DNA of 64,000 nucleotides. Source: Aliiroseovarius pelagivivens (GTDB lineage Bacteria > Pseudomonadota > Alphaproteobacteria > Rhodobacterales > Rhodobacteraceae). The notes below the pieces were generated by a model. The model was given only the letters and a program-made list of their open reading frames with translations, made no database searches and was not told where the DNA came from. Position 1 is the stretch's first letter. Every line of letters starts with the position of its first letter. The stretch spans positions 62,001-126,000 of the forward strand of contig NZ_OMOI01000002.1 in NCBI RefSeq assembly GCF_900302485.1, read 5' to 3'. The position numbers were made by a program, and so were the translations under genes. Below, one piece after another: positions 43,893 to 52,902 of the stretch.

Positions 43893-45649
43893 AAATCTTC
43901 GGTGTCACCGGCTGGAAGAACTCGGGCAAAACCGGGTTGATGGAGCGGCTGATCGCACATTTCACCGCACAGGGGTTGCGCGTTTCGACCCTGAAACACA
44001 CCCATCACGGCGTGGATCTGGAAAAGCCCGGCACCGACACCCACCGCCACCGCGTCGCGGGTGCGCAAGAGGTCGTGCTGGCGTCCTCCGCCCGCATCAC
44101 CACCCTGCACGAGCTTCGCGACGACCCCGCACCGCGTCTGGCCGAGCTGATCGCGGGCCTGACCCCGTGTGACCTTGTGCTGGTAGAAGGTTTCAAGGGA
44201 GCATCGCATCCCAAGATCGAAGCGCACCGTGTAGAAACGGGCGAAGACCTGTTGGCCCCAAGCAATGACACGATCCGCGCCGTGGCCAGCAATGAAGCCC
44301 TGCCCGATCTGGACCTGCCCGTCTTCGATCTGGACGACACCGCCGCCATTGCCGCGTTCATCGCGGATGTTACGGGCCTTGCGCCGCGCAAGCCGAAGGG
44401 ATTGAAAAACGACTGCTTCGCCCTGCCGCCCGGCGTCCACTGGACCCCCGTGGACGAGGCACTGGACACGCTCCGCGACCGCCTGTCCCCCGTGGTTGGG
44501 ACCGAAACCGTACCGACCGCGAACTCCCGTGGCCGCATCCTGGCCGCCGACCATATGGCAGCCCGCTCCAACCCGCCCGGCGCGAACTCTGCCGTCGATG
44601 GATACGCCTTCGCTTATGCCGGATTGCCCGCTGGTGATGTGACTGAGATGCCACTGATGGCTGAACGCGCCGCTGCCGGGGGCCCCTTCACTGGCACCGT
44701 CCCGATGGGTCACGCCATCCGCATCCTGACCGGCGCACTTCTGCCCGACGGCGTGGACACGGTGGTGTTGCAAGAGGACGTCCAAGTCGACGGGCAAACC
44801 CTGCGCTTCCCCGCGGGCGTCAAACCGGGCGCCAATGCCCGCGCCGCCGGAGAAGACGTCGAGGCCGGCAAGCTGGCCTTGCCTGCGGGCCACAAGATGC
44901 GCGCACCCGATGTCGCGCTCTTGTCCGCACTGGGCCTGCCTGATGTCCAAGCCTTCAAGCCGCTGCGTGTCGGCGTCCTGTCCACCGGCGATGAACTGGC
45001 CGAGCCCGGAACTACCACCGACACCGCCCGCACCTATGATGCCAACCGCCCGATGCTTCTGTCGCTGGCCGAGGGCTGGGGATACACGCCCATCGATCTG
45101 GGCCATGTGGCCGACGACCGCGACGCCCTGCGCGCTGCCTTTGACACAGCCGCAACACAGGCAGACGTTATCCTGACCTCAGGTGGTGCGTCTGCGGGGG
45201 ATGAAGATCACGTTTCGGCTCTGCTGAAGGAAACCGGATCGTTGCACCACTGGCGCATCGCGATCAAACCGGGGCGACCTCTGGCGTTGGCGCAGTGGAA
45301 CGGCACGCCCGTCTTTGGCTTGCCCGGCAACCCTGTCGCGGCCCTTGTCACCACGTTGATCTTCGCGCGCCCGGCCTTTTCAGTGCTCGCGGGCGGTCCG
45401 TGGCTGGCATCAGCCGGTACAATGCTTCCAGCCGCCTTCACGAAATCCAAGAAAGCAGGCCGCCGCGAATACCTGCGCGCGCGGCTGAACGAAGACGGTC
45501 GGGTGGAGGCTTTCAAGTCCGAAGGCTCGGGCCGCATCTCGGGCCTGTCATGGGCGACAGGGTTGGTCGAACTGCCGGACGGGGCGATGGACATCGCTCC
45601 CGGCACACCGGTTCGTTTCCTGTCCTACGATAGCCTTGGAATTACCTAA
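43889..45649 (+). CDS. MobB-MoeA fusion protein (molybdenum cofactor synthesis)
   Basis: 586 residues. Residues 1 to about 165 are MobB (P-loop VTGWKNSGKTGLME and the LVEGFK motif). About 185-586 are MoeA, with NSAVDGYA, the catalytic ILTGALLPDGVDTVV, STGDELAEPG, TSGGASAGDEDHV and GLPGNPVAALVT. MobB is a GTP-binding partner of MobA, and MoeA inserts molybdate into adenylylated molybdopterin. Both halves look complete. The fusion and the fdhD-mobA coupling ensure equal supply for formate dehydrogenase. It is convergent with smpB. Confidence 0.95.
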   Translation: MKIFGVTGWKNSGKTGLMERLIAHFTAQGLRVSTLKHTHHGVDLEKPGTDTHRHRVAGAQEVVLASSARITTLHELRDDPAPRLAELIAGLTPCDLVLVEGFKGASHPKIEAHRVETGEDLLAPSNDTIRAVASNEALPDLDLPVFDLDDTAAIAAFIADVTGLAPRKPKGLKNDCFALPPGVHWTPVDEALDTLRDRLSPVVGTETVPTANSRGRILAADHMAARSNPPGANSAVDGYAFAYAGLPAGDVTEMPLMAERAAAGGPFTGTVPMGHAIRILTGALLPDGVDTVVLQEDVQVDGQTLRFPAGVKPGANARAAGEDVEAGKLALPAGHKMRAPDVALLSALGLPDVQAFKPLRVGVLSTGDELAEPGTTTDTARTYDANRPMLLSLAEGWGYTPIDLGHVADDRDALRAAFDTAATQADVILTSGGASAGDEDHVSALLKETGSLHHWRIAIKPGRPLALAQWNGTPVFGLPGNPVAALVTTLIFARPAFSVLAGGPWLASAGTMLPAAFTKSKKAGRREYLRARLNEDGRVEAFKSEGSGRISGLSWATGLVELPDGAMDIAPGTPVRFLSYDSLGIT

Positions 45650-45651
45650 GC

Positions 45652-46134
45652 TTAGTCGCCATGACGCAGCAAACGCTGCTTCTGGCGGCCCCAATCCCGC
45701 TTGGCTTCGGTCGCGCGCTTGTCATGGGCCTTCTTACCCTTGGCAATGCCCACCTTCACCTTCACCAGACCTTTGTGGTTGAAATAGATGACCAGCGGCA
45801 CAAGGGTCATGCCCTTACGGCTGGTCGCATTCCACATCTTCGAGATCTCGCGCTTGGACGCCAGCAGCTTACGCTTGCGGCGCTCCAGATGACCCCAAGT
45901 GATGGCCTGCTTATAAGGCGCGATATAGCTGTTAGTTAGGTAAAGCTCACCATCTTCAACGGCCACATAGCTTTCGGCAATGTTCGACCCGCCCTGACGC
46001 AGCGATTTCACCTCGGAGCCCATCAACACGATGCCGCATTCGATGTCTTCCTCGATCGCATAGTCATAGCGTGCGCGCCGATTGTCGGCGATCACTTTGT
46101 AATTGGTGTCTTCTTTTGTCTTCGCTTTAGCCAT
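45652..46134 (-). CDS. smpB: SsrA-binding protein SmpB
   Basis: 160 residues. [38 protein letters not shown] and SYIAPY are diagnostic, with the basic C-terminal tail ([16 protein letters not shown]) that enters the mRNA channel. It brings tmRNA to stalled ribosomes. No tmRNA gene was recognised in the window. It lies downstream of dapA-trmO on the same strand. Confidence 0.97.
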   Translation of the reverse strand: MAKAKTKEDTNYKVIADNRRARYDYAIEEDIECGIVLMGSEVKSLRQGGSNIAESYVAVEDGELYLTNSYIAPYKQAITWGHLERRKRKLLASKREISKMWNATSRKGMTLVPLVIYFNHKGLVKVKVGIAKGKKAHDKRATEAKRDWGRQKQRLLRHGD

Positions 46135-46175
46135 GTGCCGGATGTAGGGCTTGCACCGCCAACTGTCCAGACTGC

Positions 46176-46661
46176 TCAGGCAACCGGCGCATCAATCGTG
46201 GCGATCCATGGCTTCAAATCCACCACTGGGGTTCCATCGAAACAGTCCAACGCATCAATGCCGATGACGCCGGCCTCGACATCCAGGGACACGATTTCAA
46301 CCGTGCTCATCGCAATCGGATTGGGACGGTTGGGCGAGCGGAGCGAGAACACCCCGCGCGGCGCATCCGCATGACGTGGCGTCTGTACGATCAGATCACG
46401 ACGCGCTTGATCCATCCAGTAGAGCACGATGATATGCTGCCCGACCGTGAGATCCTTGATGCCGGGCTGATAGCCTTCGGCCAACTCAATGCGAAACGCG
46501 CCACCTTCTTTAGCCACACGTTTACGCGCACCAGCCACATTGCCCGGTGCATCACCCGGTTTCCACGGCGTATGGATACGTCCGATGAAAGCCACACGCG
46601 GTCCATCGTTGTCAGCAGGATCGAAGGCGAGTCGTTCCTCGCCTTCGCGCGCTTCTTTCAT
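46176..46661 (-). CDS. trmO: TrmO-like tRNA (t6A37) N6-methyltransferase
   Basis: 161 residues of the TsaA/UPF0066 beta-barrel SAM methyltransferase family. Motifs: FIGRIHTPW near residue 25, [30 protein letters not shown] and [20 protein letters not shown]. It adds a methyl to t6A37 in certain tRNAs. It starts one nucleotide into the dapA stop (TGATG), so it is coupled. It is somewhat shorter than E. coli TrmO, lacking the C-terminal extension. Confidence 0.9.
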   Translation of the reverse strand: MKEAREGEERLAFDPADNDGPRVAFIGRIHTPWKPGDAPGNVAGARKRVAKEGGAFRIELAEGYQPGIKDLTVGQHIIVLYWMDQARRDLIVQTPRHADAPRGVFSLRSPNRPNPIAMSTVEIVSLDVEAGVIGIDALDCFDGTPVVDLKPWIATIDAPVA

Positions 46662-47536
46662 CAGTTGATCAGCCCAGCGTGACGCATGGCGGCATCGATG
46701 GCGGCTTTGGTCTCGTCCGTGATTTCAGTCAGCGGGCTGCGCACTTCGGTGCCACAACGGCCGAGCTTGGAAAGACCATATTTAGCCCCGCAAAGACCCG
46801 GCTCCATGAAGATCGCCTGATGCAGCGGCATCAGCTTATCTGCAATCTCAAGCGCTTTACCGAAATCACCAGCCAGCGTTGCGGCCTGCATATCTGCACA
46901 CAGGCGCGGGGCCACGTTCGCCGTGACCGAAATACATCCCACACCACCTTGGGCGTTGAACCCGTGCGCCGTGGCGTCTTCGCCCGACAGCTGAACAAAG
47001 TCCGCACCACAGGTCATGCGCTGAAAGCTGACACGCGCCAGATCACCGGTCGCGTCTTTCACGCCCACGATGTTCTTGTGCTTGGCCAGAACGCCCATGG
47101 TCTCGGGTGTCATGTCCACGACCGAACGACCGGGAATGTTGTAGATCACGATGGGCAGGTCGACGGCATTCGCAATCGTTTCGAAATGCGCAACCAGTCC
47201 GCGCTGGGTCGGCTTGTTATAGTACGGCGTCACGACCAGACCAGCGGCCGCACCGACGCGTTTGGCGAATTCCATGAAGCGCAGAGCTTCGGCGGTGTTG
47301 TTCGATCCGGCGCCTGCGATGACCGGCACGCGGCCTGCAGCGGCTTCAACCACGGCTTCGATGACCGCTTCGTGTTCATCGTGGGTCAGGGTCGGGCTTT
47401 CGCCAGTCGTGCCCACCGGCACCAAACCAGTCGAGCCTTCTTCGATCTGCCATTCGACCAAGCGTTTGAGCGCGTCGAAATCCACTGCACCGTCCTTGAA
47501 CGGCGTAACCAGGGCAGGAAGAGATCCTTTAAACAT
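46661..47536 (-). CDS. dapA: 4-Hydroxy-tetrahydrodipicolinate synthase
   Basis: 291 residues from the ATG at 47536, with GGAG upstream. The Schiff-base Lys lies in VGVKDATGD. The catalytic Tyr lies in VIYNIPGRS, and GTTGESPTL forms the pyruvate pocket. It condenses pyruvate with aspartate semialdehyde in the lysine/diaminopimelate pathway. It is divergent from the lytic transglycosylase gene, another peptidoglycan-related function. Confidence 0.97.
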   Translation of the reverse strand: MFKGSLPALVTPFKDGAVDFDALKRLVEWQIEEGSTGLVPVGTTGESPTLTHDEHEAVIEAVVEAAAGRVPVIAGAGSNNTAEALRFMEFAKRVGAAAGLVVTPYYNKPTQRGLVAHFETIANAVDLPIVIYNIPGRSVVDMTPETMGVLAKHKNIVGVKDATGDLARVSFQRMTCGADFVQLSGEDATAHGFNAQGGVGCISVTANVAPRLCADMQAATLAGDFGKALEIADKLMPLHQAIFMEPGLCGAKYGLSKLGRCGTEVRSPLTEITDETKAAIDAAMRHAGLIN

Positions 47537-47682
47537 GACACGCTCCATTTTTGTCTGTGTTTCCAATCACGTCTGCGGGCAGTTGCTGAATCGCCCCGCA
47601 AACGCGGCGGAAACTAGCCGGGTTCGACAGAAATGCCAAGTTTGTGTGTTGCGTGTTAGCGCCACAAAGCTAGGTTTTCCCC

Positions 47683-49644
47683 ATGAACAGGATAGAATCT
47701 CGCCTTATCCCGGCCCTTGCACTGGCCGCTTGCTTGGGTTTTGCACCCAACAACGCCGCTTACGCGCAGGATGCTGGGGCCGTGTCGGCCTTCAAAACCG
47801 CCATTGAAACCGCTCGCGCCAAGGATTGGGACACTGCCCGTCGTCAGGCCTCGGACGGAGGGGCGCTGTCTGCCGACATCGTCGAGTGGCACCTGTTGCG
47901 GCAAGGTGAAGGCAGCTTTGCGGATACCCGCGCCTTTCTGGCCCGCCGTCCCGACTGGCCCGGCCTGAAGCTTCTGCGCAAACGTTCCGAGAAATCCATC
48001 CCGCATAACCACACCCCATCCGAAGTGCTGGCGTTTTTCGAAACACAGCCGCCTCAGACCGGGCGCGGTGCATTGCGTTTGGCCGAGGCGCTGAAGGCGA
48101 CCGGCAACAGGGACGAGGCGAACGCGCAGATTATCCTCGCGTGGATCTCGCTGTCCTTGGACGAAGATGAACACAACGCATTCGTGTCGCGTTATGGGGA
48201 TACGCTGAAGCCTCACCACCGGGACCGCGCGGATATGCTGTTGTGGCGCGGGTCCACGACCGAAGCCGGCCGTATGTTGCCGCTGCTGTCTTCGGGGCAG
48301 CAGGCATTGGCCAAGGCCCGCATAGCTCTGCGTGGCAAGAAAAACGGCGTGGATGCGTTGATCAAAGCCATCCCTGCCAGCCTATCGGATGATCCGGGGC
48401 TGGCGTATGAACGCTTCCTGTGGCGGGCCTCGAAAGGGCGCAATCAGGATGCTGTGGACCTTCTGCTCGAGCGCTCGACCTCGGCCCAATCACTTGGGGC
48501 GCCCGAGCGCTGGGGAAGCTGGCGCCGCGTACTGGCCCGTTGGTCCATGCGCGATGGCAAGCCCAAGCAAGCCTATCGCCTTGCCGCCTCACATCACATT
48601 CCCGGCGGATCTGATCGCAACGATCTGGAATGGTTGGCGGGCTATGTAGCGCTGCGCAAACTGAACGACCCGGCCACCGCCATCGAACATTTTCAAGCTT
48701 TTCAGCTGGGGGTCGAAACCCCGATCAGTCTGGGGCGCGCCGGATACTGGCAAGGACGTGCCTATGAAGCAGCAGGTGACAAGATCACCGCGCAGGCGTC
48801 CTATGAGTTCGGGGCCGAGTTTCAGACAAGTTTCTACGGCCTTCTAGCCGCCGAGAAGGCAGGCGTTCCGATGGACCCCCGCCTGACCGGATCAGAACCC
48901 TTCCCCGATCATCGACAAGCCAGCTTTTGGGGTGGTTCCGTCATGGAAGCCGCCCGCTTGTTACAAGCCGCAGGAGAGCTTTACTGGGCCGAGCGATTCT
49001 CGGTCCATCTTGCCGAAAGCCTGACCCGCGAAGAGCTGGGCCAGCTGGGCGCATGGGCGGAAAGCGTGAATGAGCCGCACCTGCAGGTTATGATCGCCAA
49101 ACAGGCCGCACGTCAGGGTCATACGATCGCCCGTCCCTATTTCCCGACGCCCGACATCGGGCGCGGCAACCGCTCGGTGCCCCGCGCATTGGAACTTGCC
49201 ATCGCCCGGCGTGAAAGCGAATTTGATCCGTCGGTTATCTCGGGTGTTGGCGCGCGTGGGTTGATGCAGCTGATGCCCGGCACGGCATCCGACATGGCGA
49301 AGCGTCTGGACATGCCCTATTCCAAGGCCCGTCTGACCGAGGACCCGGCCTATAACACGCGGCTGGGATCGGAATACCTGGCGAAGCTGATCGAAGATTT
49401 CGATGGCAACCCCGTTCTGATTTCGGTGGGCTATAACGCCGGTCCCCGACGGTCGCAGAACTGGAGCGAACGGTTTGGCAATGTGCGGTCCTCGTCGGTG
49501 GATATCATCGACTGGATCGAGCACATCCCATTCCGCGAGACCCGCAACTATGTGATGCGCGTAACTGAAAGCCTGCCGATCTATCGTGCGCGGCTGACCG
49601 GGAAAACCGAACCCCTGCGCCTGTCGAAAGAGCTTAAGAAGTAG
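47683..49644 (+). CDS. Soluble lytic murein transglycosylase
   Basis: 653 residues with a signal peptide (cleavage after ...NNAAYAQ). A long alpha-helical superhelical region (about 30-470) like the Slt70 doughnut is followed by a C-terminal catalytic domain. That domain has RRESEFDPSVISGVGARGLMQLMPGTA (catalytic Glu) and VGYNAGP. It cleaves peptidoglycan glycans to 1,6-anhydro-muropeptides in the periplasm. Its end overlaps the convergent DMT gene by 11 nt. Confidence 0.94.
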   Translation: MNRIESRLIPALALAACLGFAPNNAAYAQDAGAVSAFKTAIETARAKDWDTARRQASDGGALSADIVEWHLLRQGEGSFADTRAFLARRPDWPGLKLLRKRSEKSIPHNHTPSEVLAFFETQPPQTGRGALRLAEALKATGNRDEANAQIILAWISLSLDEDEHNAFVSRYGDTLKPHHRDRADMLLWRGSTTEAGRMLPLLSSGQQALAKARIALRGKKNGVDALIKAIPASLSDDPGLAYERFLWRASKGRNQDAVDLLLERSTSAQSLGAPERWGSWRRVLARWSMRDGKPKQAYRLAASHHIPGGSDRNDLEWLAGYVALRKLNDPATAIEHFQAFQLGVETPISLGRAGYWQGRAYEAAGDKITAQASYEFGAEFQTSFYGLLAAEKAGVPMDPRLTGSEPFPDHRQASFWGGSVMEAARLLQAAGELYWAERFSVHLAESLTREELGQLGAWAESVNEPHLQVMIAKQAARQGHTIARPYFPTPDIGRGNRSVPRALELAIARRESEFDPSVISGVGARGLMQLMPGTASDMAKRLDMPYSKARLTEDPAYNTRLGSEYLAKLIEDFDGNPVLISVGYNAGPRRSQNWSERFGNVRSSSVDIIDWIEHIPFRETRNYVMRVTESLPIYRARLTGKTEPLRLSKELKK

Positions 49645-50497
49645 AGCGGCGGCTGCGGATTAGGGTGAAGATGCCTGCCGACACGACGATCACCGCGCCG
49701 ATCACAACATTGGTGTGCAAGGTCTCGTTGAAGACCAAGACGCCGATGAAGCTGACGAAGACCAGTTGCAGATAGGCAAAGGGTTGGACGGTGCTGGCCT
49801 CGGCGAATTCATAGCATTTGATCAGCAGCCAGTGGCCCAGAACGCCCGTGCAGCACAGCAGCGCCATCCACGCCCAATCGCCCTGCGACATGGGCTGCCA
49901 GAACCAGACGCCAATCGCAGTCATGACCACGGCGCCAATGATTCCCGTCCAGAAAAAACTGGTCTGCGTGCTGTCGGTCTTCGCTGCAAGTCGTGTCATC
50001 AACCCATAGACCGCGAACATTCCCGCCCCCAGCAGCGGAATGATGGCATAGGGTGAAAACACGCCTGTCCCCGGCTGCAGAATGATCAAGATCCCGATGA
50101 AACCGATGCCAATGGCCGCCCAACGACGCCAGCCCACATGCTCGCCCAGAACCCGGCCGGATAGGGCTGCCACCATCAGCGGATACACGGCGAAAATCGC
50201 ATGGCTTTCCACAAGGCCCAGCAGTGTGAAAGACAGAACGGTCACGCAGATCTCTAGCGCCAAAAGCGCCCCACGAGAGATTTGCAGCCAAAGGCGGGCG
50301 GGGCGCAGGGCTTGTGCCAGCCCTCCGTTCCGGCGGGTCAGCCACAGAACGAAGACCGCGAAGAACCAATAGCGGATCATCACCACCATCCAGACGTTGT
50401 ATTCCCCGCCCAAATGGCGCGAGATCCCGTCCTGCATCGCAAAAACGAAAGTCGTGGCGACCATCAGCCAAATGCCGATTTGATTGTTGCGATCCAT
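49634..50497 (-). CDS. EamA/DMT family transporter
   Basis: 287 residues with ten hydrophobic helices in two EamA repeats (about 10-135 and 150-280). The PEC-like pattern SHAIFAVYPLMVAALSGRVLGEHVGWRRW ends the first repeat, and QLVFVSFIGVLVFNE is the second-repeat counterpart. It is an inner-membrane drug/metabolite exporter of unknown substrate. Its start is 9 nt after mnmD, so the two are probably co-transcribed. Confidence 0.9.
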   Translation of the reverse strand: MDRNNQIGIWLMVATTFVFAMQDGISRHLGGEYNVWMVVMIRYWFFAVFVLWLTRRNGGLAQALRPARLWLQISRGALLALEICVTVLSFTLLGLVESHAIFAVYPLMVAALSGRVLGEHVGWRRWAAIGIGFIGILIILQPGTGVFSPYAIIPLLGAGMFAVYGLMTRLAAKTDSTQTSFFWTGIIGAVVMTAIGVWFWQPMSQGDWAWMALLCCTGVLGHWLLIKCYEFAEASTVQPFAYLQLVFVSFIGVLVFNETLHTNVVIGAVIVVSAGIFTLIRSRRSTS

Positions 50498-50506
50498 TGC
50501 GTCCTT

Positions 50507-51196
50507 CTAGGGCCGCAATGTTCCACGGCTCATATGCCGTTTGCGCCCGTATCCGGATACACGTTCCACATCGAAACCCGCCGCGTCTAGGGCACGACGG
50601 ACAAAACCTGCGGCAGTGTATGTCGCAAACGTGCCATTTGGCGCGGTGTGGATGCCAACCTGCGCCATAAGATCCTCGCCCCACAGCTCGGGGTTCTTGG
50701 CGGGCGAGAAGCCGTCAAGGAACCACGCGTCCGCTTTGCCGTCCCAACTTGCCAGCGTGTCTCGGGCGTCGCCCTCGATCACTTCGACGGTGAACCCGTC
50801 CAGATCGAAGCGTCGCGCGCCCTCAGCCCACGCCGTCAGGAAAGGCCCGGCCACCGCATGCGCCTCGGGGAAAGTTTGCAGGGCGCGGTCGATGTCGGCA
50901 GCCTTCATCGGGAAAGCCTCGAACGAAGTGAGCCCAGCCCCCTCGGGCGATCCCGAAGCGCGCCACGCGATGAACGCGGCCAGCATGTTCAGACCGGTGC
51001 CAAAGCCCAGCTCGGCAATCTGGAAGCCGGGGCTTAGACGCGCGGCCAGATCATTGCCGTCGATGAAGACATGCCGCGTCTCGGCCAGCCCGTCTTCGAG
51101 TGAGAAATAGGGATCGTCGAACCGATCCGCCACCGGCACGCCGCTGTCTTTCCACGTGATCGTCGCCGTGGTGGTCGTTGTCTGGCGCTTTGTCAT
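50507..51196 (-). CDS. mnmD: MnmD-type tRNA (mnm5s2U34) methyltransferase
   Basis: 229 residues of the MnmC methyltransferase domain (DUF752). Motifs: WKDSGVPVADRFDDPYFS, SAM site IAELGFGTGLNMLA, the acidic EGDARDTL and catalytic-site DAWFLDGFSPAKNPELW. It transfers the last methyl in making 5-methylaminomethyl-2-thiouridine at tRNA position 34. E. coli MnmC fuses this domain to an FAD oxidoreductase. Here an FAD oxidoreductase of the same superfamily is encoded divergently 55 bp away. Confidence 0.92.
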   Translation of the reverse strand: MTKRQTTTTTATITWKDSGVPVADRFDDPYFSLEDGLAETRHVFIDGNDLAARLSPGFQIAELGFGTGLNMLAAFIAWRASGSPEGAGLTSFEAFPMKAADIDRALQTFPEAHAVAGPFLTAWAEGARRFDLDGFTVEVIEGDARDTLASWDGKADAWFLDGFSPAKNPELWGEDLMAQVGIHTAPNGTFATYTAAGFVRRALDAAGFDVERVSGYGRKRHMSRGTLRP

Positions 51197-51251
51197 GATC
51201 TGCCCTAGAACGCTTTTGAAACCTGCGCGAACATGAAGAAGGATAGCTCTG

Positions 51252-52292
51252 ATGGCAACGGCTGATGTGACGGTCTATGGCGCAGGGATCTTTGGCCTAT
51301 CGGTCGCGTGGAGCTGCGCCAGGCGCGGCGCAAAGGTGCGGGTGATCGACCCGTACGGACCGGGCGCGGGATCGTCCGGAGGTCTGGTCGGCGCGCTGGC
51401 CCCGCATGTGCCCGAACGCTGGAACGCCAAGAAAGCCTTTCAATTCGACAGCCTGATCATGGCGGAAACCTATTGGGCCGAGGTCGAAGCGGTGTCAGGA
51501 AAATCCCCCGGCTACGCGCGCTCGGGTCGGTTGCAACCCATCGCGGACGACCGCCTGCTGGATCTTGCCAAGTCCCGCGCGGCCGAGGCCGAAACCCTGT
51601 GGCAAGGCAAGGCTGTTTGGCAGGTGCGCCCCACTTCGGACTTCCCCGATTGGGCACCGAACAGCCCGACGGGTTTCCTGATCTACGACACACTGACCGC
51701 CCGAATGAGCCCCCGCCGGGCAGGTGCCGCACTGGTTGTAGCAATCCAAGCCAAGGGCGGCAAAATCGTGACCGAGGGGCCCTCGGAAGGGACCGAGGTC
51801 TGGGCGACCGGTTGGCAAGGCATGGTGAAACTGTCCGAGGAACTGGACAAATCCGTCGGCAACGGTGTCAAAGGCCAAAGCGCGCTTCTGGATTATGACG
51901 CGCGGGACATGCCGCAGCTGTTTGCCGACGCCGTACACATCATCCCGCACGCAGACGGTACTGTGGCCATCGGGTCCACCAGCGAACGGGACTTTGACGA
52001 TCCATCCAGCTGTGACGAGGCGCTGGACGAGGTTATCGCCCGGGCCCGCACCGCCTGCCCTGCACTTGCAGATGCGCCCGTGATCGAACGCTGGGCCGGG
52101 GTACGCCCCCGCGCCAAATCCCGCGCGCCGATGCTGGGGGAATACCCCGGCCGCCCCGGGGCCTACATCGCCAATGGCGGCTTCAAGATCGGCTTCGGCA
52201 TGGGCCCGCGCGTGGGCGAGCTGATGGCCGACCTTGTGTTGGATGGCCGCGACGAGATCCCCGAAGATTTCCGGGTTGAAGCAAGTCTTTAA
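51252..52292 (+). CDS. FAD-dependent DAO-family oxidoreductase (possible MnmC1-like partner)
   Basis: 346 residues. The N-terminal dinucleotide-binding fold is VTVYGAGIFGLSVAWSCARRGAKVRVID. The DAO core follows (AHSGRL-like ARSGRLQPI, late AYIANGGFKIGFGMGP). It is divergent from mnmD across 55 bp. In E. coli the MnmC1 oxidoreductase removes the carboxymethyl group before MnmD-type methylation. A D-amino-acid or glycine oxidase role is the alternative. The partnership is inferred only from position and fold. Confidence 0.83.
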   Translation: MATADVTVYGAGIFGLSVAWSCARRGAKVRVIDPYGPGAGSSGGLVGALAPHVPERWNAKKAFQFDSLIMAETYWAEVEAVSGKSPGYARSGRLQPIADDRLLDLAKSRAAEAETLWQGKAVWQVRPTSDFPDWAPNSPTGFLIYDTLTARMSPRRAGAALVVAIQAKGGKIVTEGPSEGTEVWATGWQGMVKLSEELDKSVGNGVKGQSALLDYDARDMPQLFADAVHIIPHADGTVAIGSTSERDFDDPSSCDEALDEVIARARTACPALADAPVIERWAGVRPRAKSRAPMLGEYPGRPGAYIANGGFKIGFGMGPRVGELMADLVLDGRDEIPEDFRVEASL

Positions 52293-52828
52293 ACGACAGC
52301 CGCGCGCAGCTTAGCCATCAGCTTGGTCAGATTGGCCTCGTAGCGTTCATTCGTCAGCACGCCATCCGCGTCGAATTCTTTCGAACTGCCCGCCACGGCG
52401 ATCTCTGGTCCAATCACAAGGCGGGGCTGAAAAGGGGTCATCGCGGCGACCAAAGACGCCTGCGCTCGCTCTCCACCCGCACGCCCGCCAGCCGCGGACA
52501 TGACCGCAACGGGTTTGCCCTCCCACGGCTGGGGCTTCACCCGACTGACCCAATCCAACGCGTTTTTCAGAACACCCGTCAGCATCTTGTTGTACTCTGG
52601 CGTCGAGATAATCACCGCATCCGCCTCCGCAATCTGAGTTGCCAGCTGGGCGACGCTGTCGGGGATCCCGTCCGCGACCTCGAGGTCGCCGTCATAGAGC
52701 GGCAGGTTCAGATCTGCCTCGGTATAGACTGCATCGCCGTAAAGCCTCGCTGCATTTCGCAGCAAGAACCGGTTGGTTGCGTCTTTACGCAGGGAACCGG
52801 ACATGCCAAGCAATTGGTGTTTGGACAC
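52289..52828 (-). CDS. NADPH-dependent FMN reductase family protein
   Basis: 179 residues of flavodoxin-like fold. The phosphate loop is MSGSLRKDATNR near the start, then AVIISTPEYNKMLTGVLKNALDWVSR and MSAAGGRAGGERAQ. Members reduce FMN, chromate or quinones with NADPH. It is convergent with the DAO gene (4 nt overlap) and divergent from the TPP enzyme. AGGAGG precedes the ATG. Confidence 0.9.
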   Translation of the reverse strand: MSKHQLLGMSGSLRKDATNRFLLRNAARLYGDAVYTEADLNLPLYDGDLEVADGIPDSVAQLATQIAEADAVIISTPEYNKMLTGVLKNALDWVSRVKPQPWEGKPVAVMSAAGGRAGGERAQASLVAAMTPFQPRLVIGPEIAVAGSSKEFDADGVLTNERYEANLTKLMAKLRAAVV

Positions 52829-52902
52829 AAGAACCTCCTTCGTCGGGTCACAAAGATGTGGGGCGCGGCACGTATGAGGTCAAGAAGAGACGAGACACAG
52901 CA

